64,000 nt of DNA. Source: Bacteroidetes bacterium 47-18. GTDB lineage: Bacteria > Bacteroidota > Bacteroidia > Chitinophagales > Chitinophagaceae. The stretch is taken from contig MKSF01000006.1 of assembly GCA_001897155.1 (NCBI GenBank), positions 30,696 to 94,695 of the forward strand, written 5' to 3'. The position numbers and the translations under genes are program-made. Every line of letters begins with the position of its first letter. Positions within the stretch are counted from its first letter, which is position 1. Shown one piece after another: positions 61,815-64,000 of the stretch. The notes beneath the pieces were generated by a model. That model searched no databases. It was not told the origin of the DNA and was given only the letters and a program-made list of their open reading frames with translations.

Positions 61815-63026
61815 TTATTTTTTGATCGCTGCGATACCGGGAAGCTCCTTACCCTCAAAAAATTCCAGCATGGCGCCGCCACCGGTGGAGACATAGCTTA
61901 CCTTGTCCGCAAAGCCGAACTTATTAACGGCCGCAACGCTGTCCCCTCCGCCAACAAGGCTGAAGGCGCCCTTGTCCGTAGCTGCTTTCACAGCCTCCGC
62001 CACCGCTTTGGTGCCGGCCTGGAACTTCTCCATTTCAAATACGCCCATAGGGCCATTCCACAGGATCGTCCTGGAAGCGGTGATAACCTTTACAAAAGCT
62101 TCGGTTGCTTGAGGGCCGATATCCAGTCCCATCCACCCGTCAGGGATATTATTATTGTCAGATAATTGAGTGTTCGCAGCAGCGTCGAATTTATCAGCGA
62201 TCACGCTGTCTTCCGGCAGGTGGATATTTACACCTCTGGCTTTGGCTTTCTCCAGCAGGTTCAGCGCAGTTTCAAAACGGTCATCCTCACACAGGGAATT
62301 GCCGATGCTGCCACCCTGCGCCTTAAAGAAAGTATAGGCCATACCACCGCCGATAATGATATCCGTAGCGCTGTCCAGGAGGTTTTCGATGATCAGTATC
62401 TTATCCGATACCTTAGCGCCACCGATGATGGCCACGAATGGCTTTTCGGCATTTTTCATCACTTTTTCAGCGGCATTCACCTCGCCCTCCATCACATACC
62501 CGAACGATTTCTTATCGTCAGGGAAGAACTGAGCTATGACGGCCGTGGACGAGTGCGCACGGTGCGCCGTACCAAAGGCGTCATTGATATAAAAAGTACC
62601 CAATTGTGCCAATTCACGGGCAAACGCCTCATCCCCTTTTTCCTCTTCCTTGTGCAATCTCAGGTTTTCCAGCAGCAATACCTGTCCCGGCTGCAACGCA
62701 GCAGCCTTATCAGCCGCTTCCGCCCCGATGCAGTCGGCAGCAAACTGAACTTCCGTACCCAATGCGCCGGACAAATGCGCAACGATCCTGCTGAGCGAAA
62801 AATCAGCGGGTGTCAGCTCCGGCTTCTTGGCCATATCCTTGATGGGTCTGCCCCAGTGGCTCATCAGGATCACACTGCCGCCGTCATTCAGCACCTTTTT
62901 AATGGTAGGAAGGGCAGCCCTGATACGTGTATCATCTGTTATCTTCCCGTCTTTTACCGGCACGTTGAAATCCACACGGATCAATGCCTTTTCCTTATTA
63001 AAGTTCTGCTGCTCAAATTTGCTCAT
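61815..63026 (-). CDS. pgk: Phosphoglycerate kinase
   Basis: 403 residues, cytoplasmic glycolytic enzyme transferring phosphate from 1,3-bisphosphoglycerate to ADP. Motifs are the N-terminal [20 protein letters not shown], substrate-binding [21 protein letters not shown], and the C-terminal nucleotide site with [16 protein letters not shown] and VGGGDSVAA. Normal length. It is a single-gene unit with promoter element TAATTTTG (63071-63078) and a shared terminator. Confidence 0.97.
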   Translation of the reverse strand: MSKFEQQNFNKEKALIRVDFNVPVKDGKITDDTRIRAALPTIKKVLNDGGSVILMSHWGRPIKDMAKKPELTPADFSLSRIVAHLSGALGTEVQFAADCIGAEAADKAAALQPGQVLLLENLRLHKEEEKGDEAFARELAQLGTFYINDAFGTAHRAHSSTAVIAQFFPDDKKSFGYVMEGEVNAAEKVMKNAEKPFVAIIGGAKVSDKILIIENLLDSATDIIIGGGMAYTFFKAQGGSIGNSLCEDDRFETALNLLEKAKARGVNIHLPEDSVIADKFDAAANTQLSDNNNIPDGWMGLDIGPQATEAFVKVITASRTILWNGPMGVFEMEKFQAGTKAVAEAVKAATDKGAFSLVGGGDSVAAVNKFGFADKVSYVSTGGGAMLEFFEGKELPGIAAIKK

Positions 63027-63070
63027 AGTTATTACACAAAGTATTTATTTGAAAAATAAGTGAATGTGTG

Positions 63071-63078
63071 CAAAATTA
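63071..63078 (-). promoter_or_regulatory. -7 promoter element of pgk
   Basis: TAATTTTG on the minus strand (TAnnTTTG), 44 bases before the ATG at 63026. Confidence 0.6.
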
Positions 63079-63270
63079 ATAAAAGAGATTTAATGACGAA
63101 GGTTTTTATTTTCCACCAAAAACGTTGTAAATTACATCCTGTTCTGCGCTGCCCGGCAGCAGTCATCATGCTGCCGGCACCGGCGGGAATATTATCTCGT
63201 GTACCGGGTAATGGAAAAAACAGCCTTACAGGGACTAGGGAATGGCTTACAGTATTAAAAACCTGTGCAC

Positions 63271-64000
63271 ATGATGAATAACCGCAAGTATAAAAATACA
63301 TTACTGATAATCAACCTGTTGCTGGCCACCTGCTGTATCTCCGAGGTCAACGCCCAGTATAATCCCGAAATATTCGGGAAGCAGCGTGTACAGTACAGGA
63401 CGTTTAGCTGGAAATATTATGACGGCTCCAATTTCAGGATCTATCACTATGACAGGGCCGGCAGGGAGCTTGCCCGCTTCGTGGTGGAGCAGGTGGAGCG
63501 TGATATCGTAGCCATAGAAAAAAGGCTTGGCGGGCTGTTTCCCGAACGGATCAATGTGATCCTGTACAACAATTTTGATGATTTCGACCAAAGCAATATA
63601 GGCCTGGAACGGCCCAGCCAGTTCAGCAACAATAACCATGCCGGCAAGGTGGATGTTGTGGGCGACAAGCTGGCAGTATATTTCAATGGCAACCATAACC
63701 ATCTCAAGGAGCAGCTGCGGCGGGGCATGGCCCAGATCGTCATGGAGCGCATGATGTTCGGCGAAAATTTCCGGGAGATCGTCAAGAATATGGTCCTGCT
63801 GGACCTGCCCAGATGGGCTACGGACGGCTATGTGGACTATATCGTAAAGGGCTGGACCTCCGAAGATGAAAACGAATGGAAGAATATGGTGCTGCGGGAA
63901 GATATCACTTCCAAGAATTTTATCCAGGTCAGCACGGATTACCCGAGACTGGTAGGAAAAGCGGTATGGAAATATATAGAAACCCAGTACGGGGAGAACA
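63271..64000 (+). CDS. Large exported TolB-like protein, 5' part only
   Basis: Open from the ATG at 63271 to the window end (243 codons, no stop). Signal peptide MMNNRKYKNTLLIINLLLAT, ending ...EVNAQ. It is followed by YNPEIFGKQRVQYRTFSWKY and RIYHYDRAGRELARFVVEQV, a start I recall from Bacteroidota proteins of about 1000 residues that carry C-terminal TolB/WD40-like propellers. The N-terminal part resembles a peptidase-MA-like fold (EQLRRGMAQIVMERMMFGEN and PRWATDGYVDYI), but the zinc HExxH motif is replaced by QLRRG, so catalytic activity is doubtful. Periplasmic or surface role likely. Confidence 0.8.
   Translation, partial: MMNNRKYKNTLLIINLLLATCCISEVNAQYNPEIFGKQRVQYRTFSWKYYDGSNFRIYHYDRAGRELARFVVEQVERDIVAIEKRLGGLFPERINVILYNNFDDFDQSNIGLERPSQFSNNNHAGKVDVVGDKLAVYFNGNHNHLKEQLRRGMAQIVMERMMFGENFREIVKNMVLLDLPRWATDGYVDYIVKGWTSEDENEWKNMVLREDITSKNFIQVSTDYPRLVGKAVWKYIETQYGEN

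Noticed and set aside
63060..63281. 73-codon plus-strand open frame before the last gene
   Set aside because: Overlaps the pgk promoter region and has no signal peptide, domain or promoter; the true gene begins at 63271 in another frame.

Overview
The window is chromosomal DNA of a Bacteroidota bacterium, probably a Chitinophagaceae-like member (family-level placement is inference). The evidence is: two giant secreted proteins ending in type IX secretion (T9SS) sorting domains; at least fourteen TAnnTTTG -7 promoter elements at sensible distances from genes; weak or absent Shine-Dalgarno sequences; the futalosine menaquinone pathway (mqnB, mqnC); and many outer-membrane barrels and SusD-free surface proteins. 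There is one tRNA (Tyr) and no rRNA, CRISPR array, transposase or phage gene.

Layout. 1-3 kb: two outer-membrane barrel proteins flanking mqnC. 3-10.7 kb: an apparent operon of a 1766-residue subtilisin-like T9SS protease and two Sel1-repeat proteins. 10.9-18.3 kb: mostly plus-strand housekeeping and repair genes, namely a nucleoside phosphorylase, an L,D-transpeptidase, a LolD-type ATPase, an HMA protein, an alpha/beta hydrolase, an Ada-type methyltransferase followed by AlkB, and a GNAT/AAA pair. 18.3-19.7 kb: a CLC antiporter preceded by a clear fluoride riboswitch, so it is almost certainly a fluoride exporter rather than a chloride channel.

19.8-34.8 kb is a metal-resistance region. A minus-strand operon encodes a CopZ-like chaperone, a DUF3347 protein and a multicopper oxidase fused to a CopB-like barrel. 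Next come a Cu+ P-type ATPase and a regulator that joins a metal-binding HMA-like domain to an AraC DNA-binding domain. A tandem array of 155-bp hairpin repeats follows. Then comes a plus-strand run of a response regulator broken by a one-base frameshift, a histidine kinase, a TolC-type protein, a lipoprotein adaptor, a DUF190 protein and an RND pump with divalent-metal signature.

34.9-47.4 kb: a membrane-inserted patatin, an aldehyde dehydrogenase, DUF1304, a two-component system with a PepSY-like protein and an envelope protein, a divergent oxyR/katG pair around a strong palindrome, and a small protein of 17-residue repeats. 47.5-51.7 kb: tRNA-Tyr, an AraC regulator, a Gfo/Idh/MocA oxidoreductase, thioredoxin, and an HMA protein overlapping an outer-membrane protein gene. 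51.7-52.4 kb: a second tandem repeat array (198-bp units). 52.4-64 kb: a 1.7-thousand-residue T9SS surface protein, lpd, a stand-alone DsbD-alpha-like protein, the mqnB-DUF2007-trmD operon, pgk, and the start of a large exported protein that runs off the window.

The most noteworthy items are the fluoride riboswitch with its apparent ribosome-site-sequestering hairpin, the frameshifted regulator, the HMA-AraC regulator with a candidate operator ahead of copA, the oxidase-barrel fusion, the oxyR/katG operator and the two tandem repeat arrays. Most gene families here are known. I saw no wholly new multi-gene system; the less described arrangements are the protease/Sel1 operon and the patatin with internal membrane segments.
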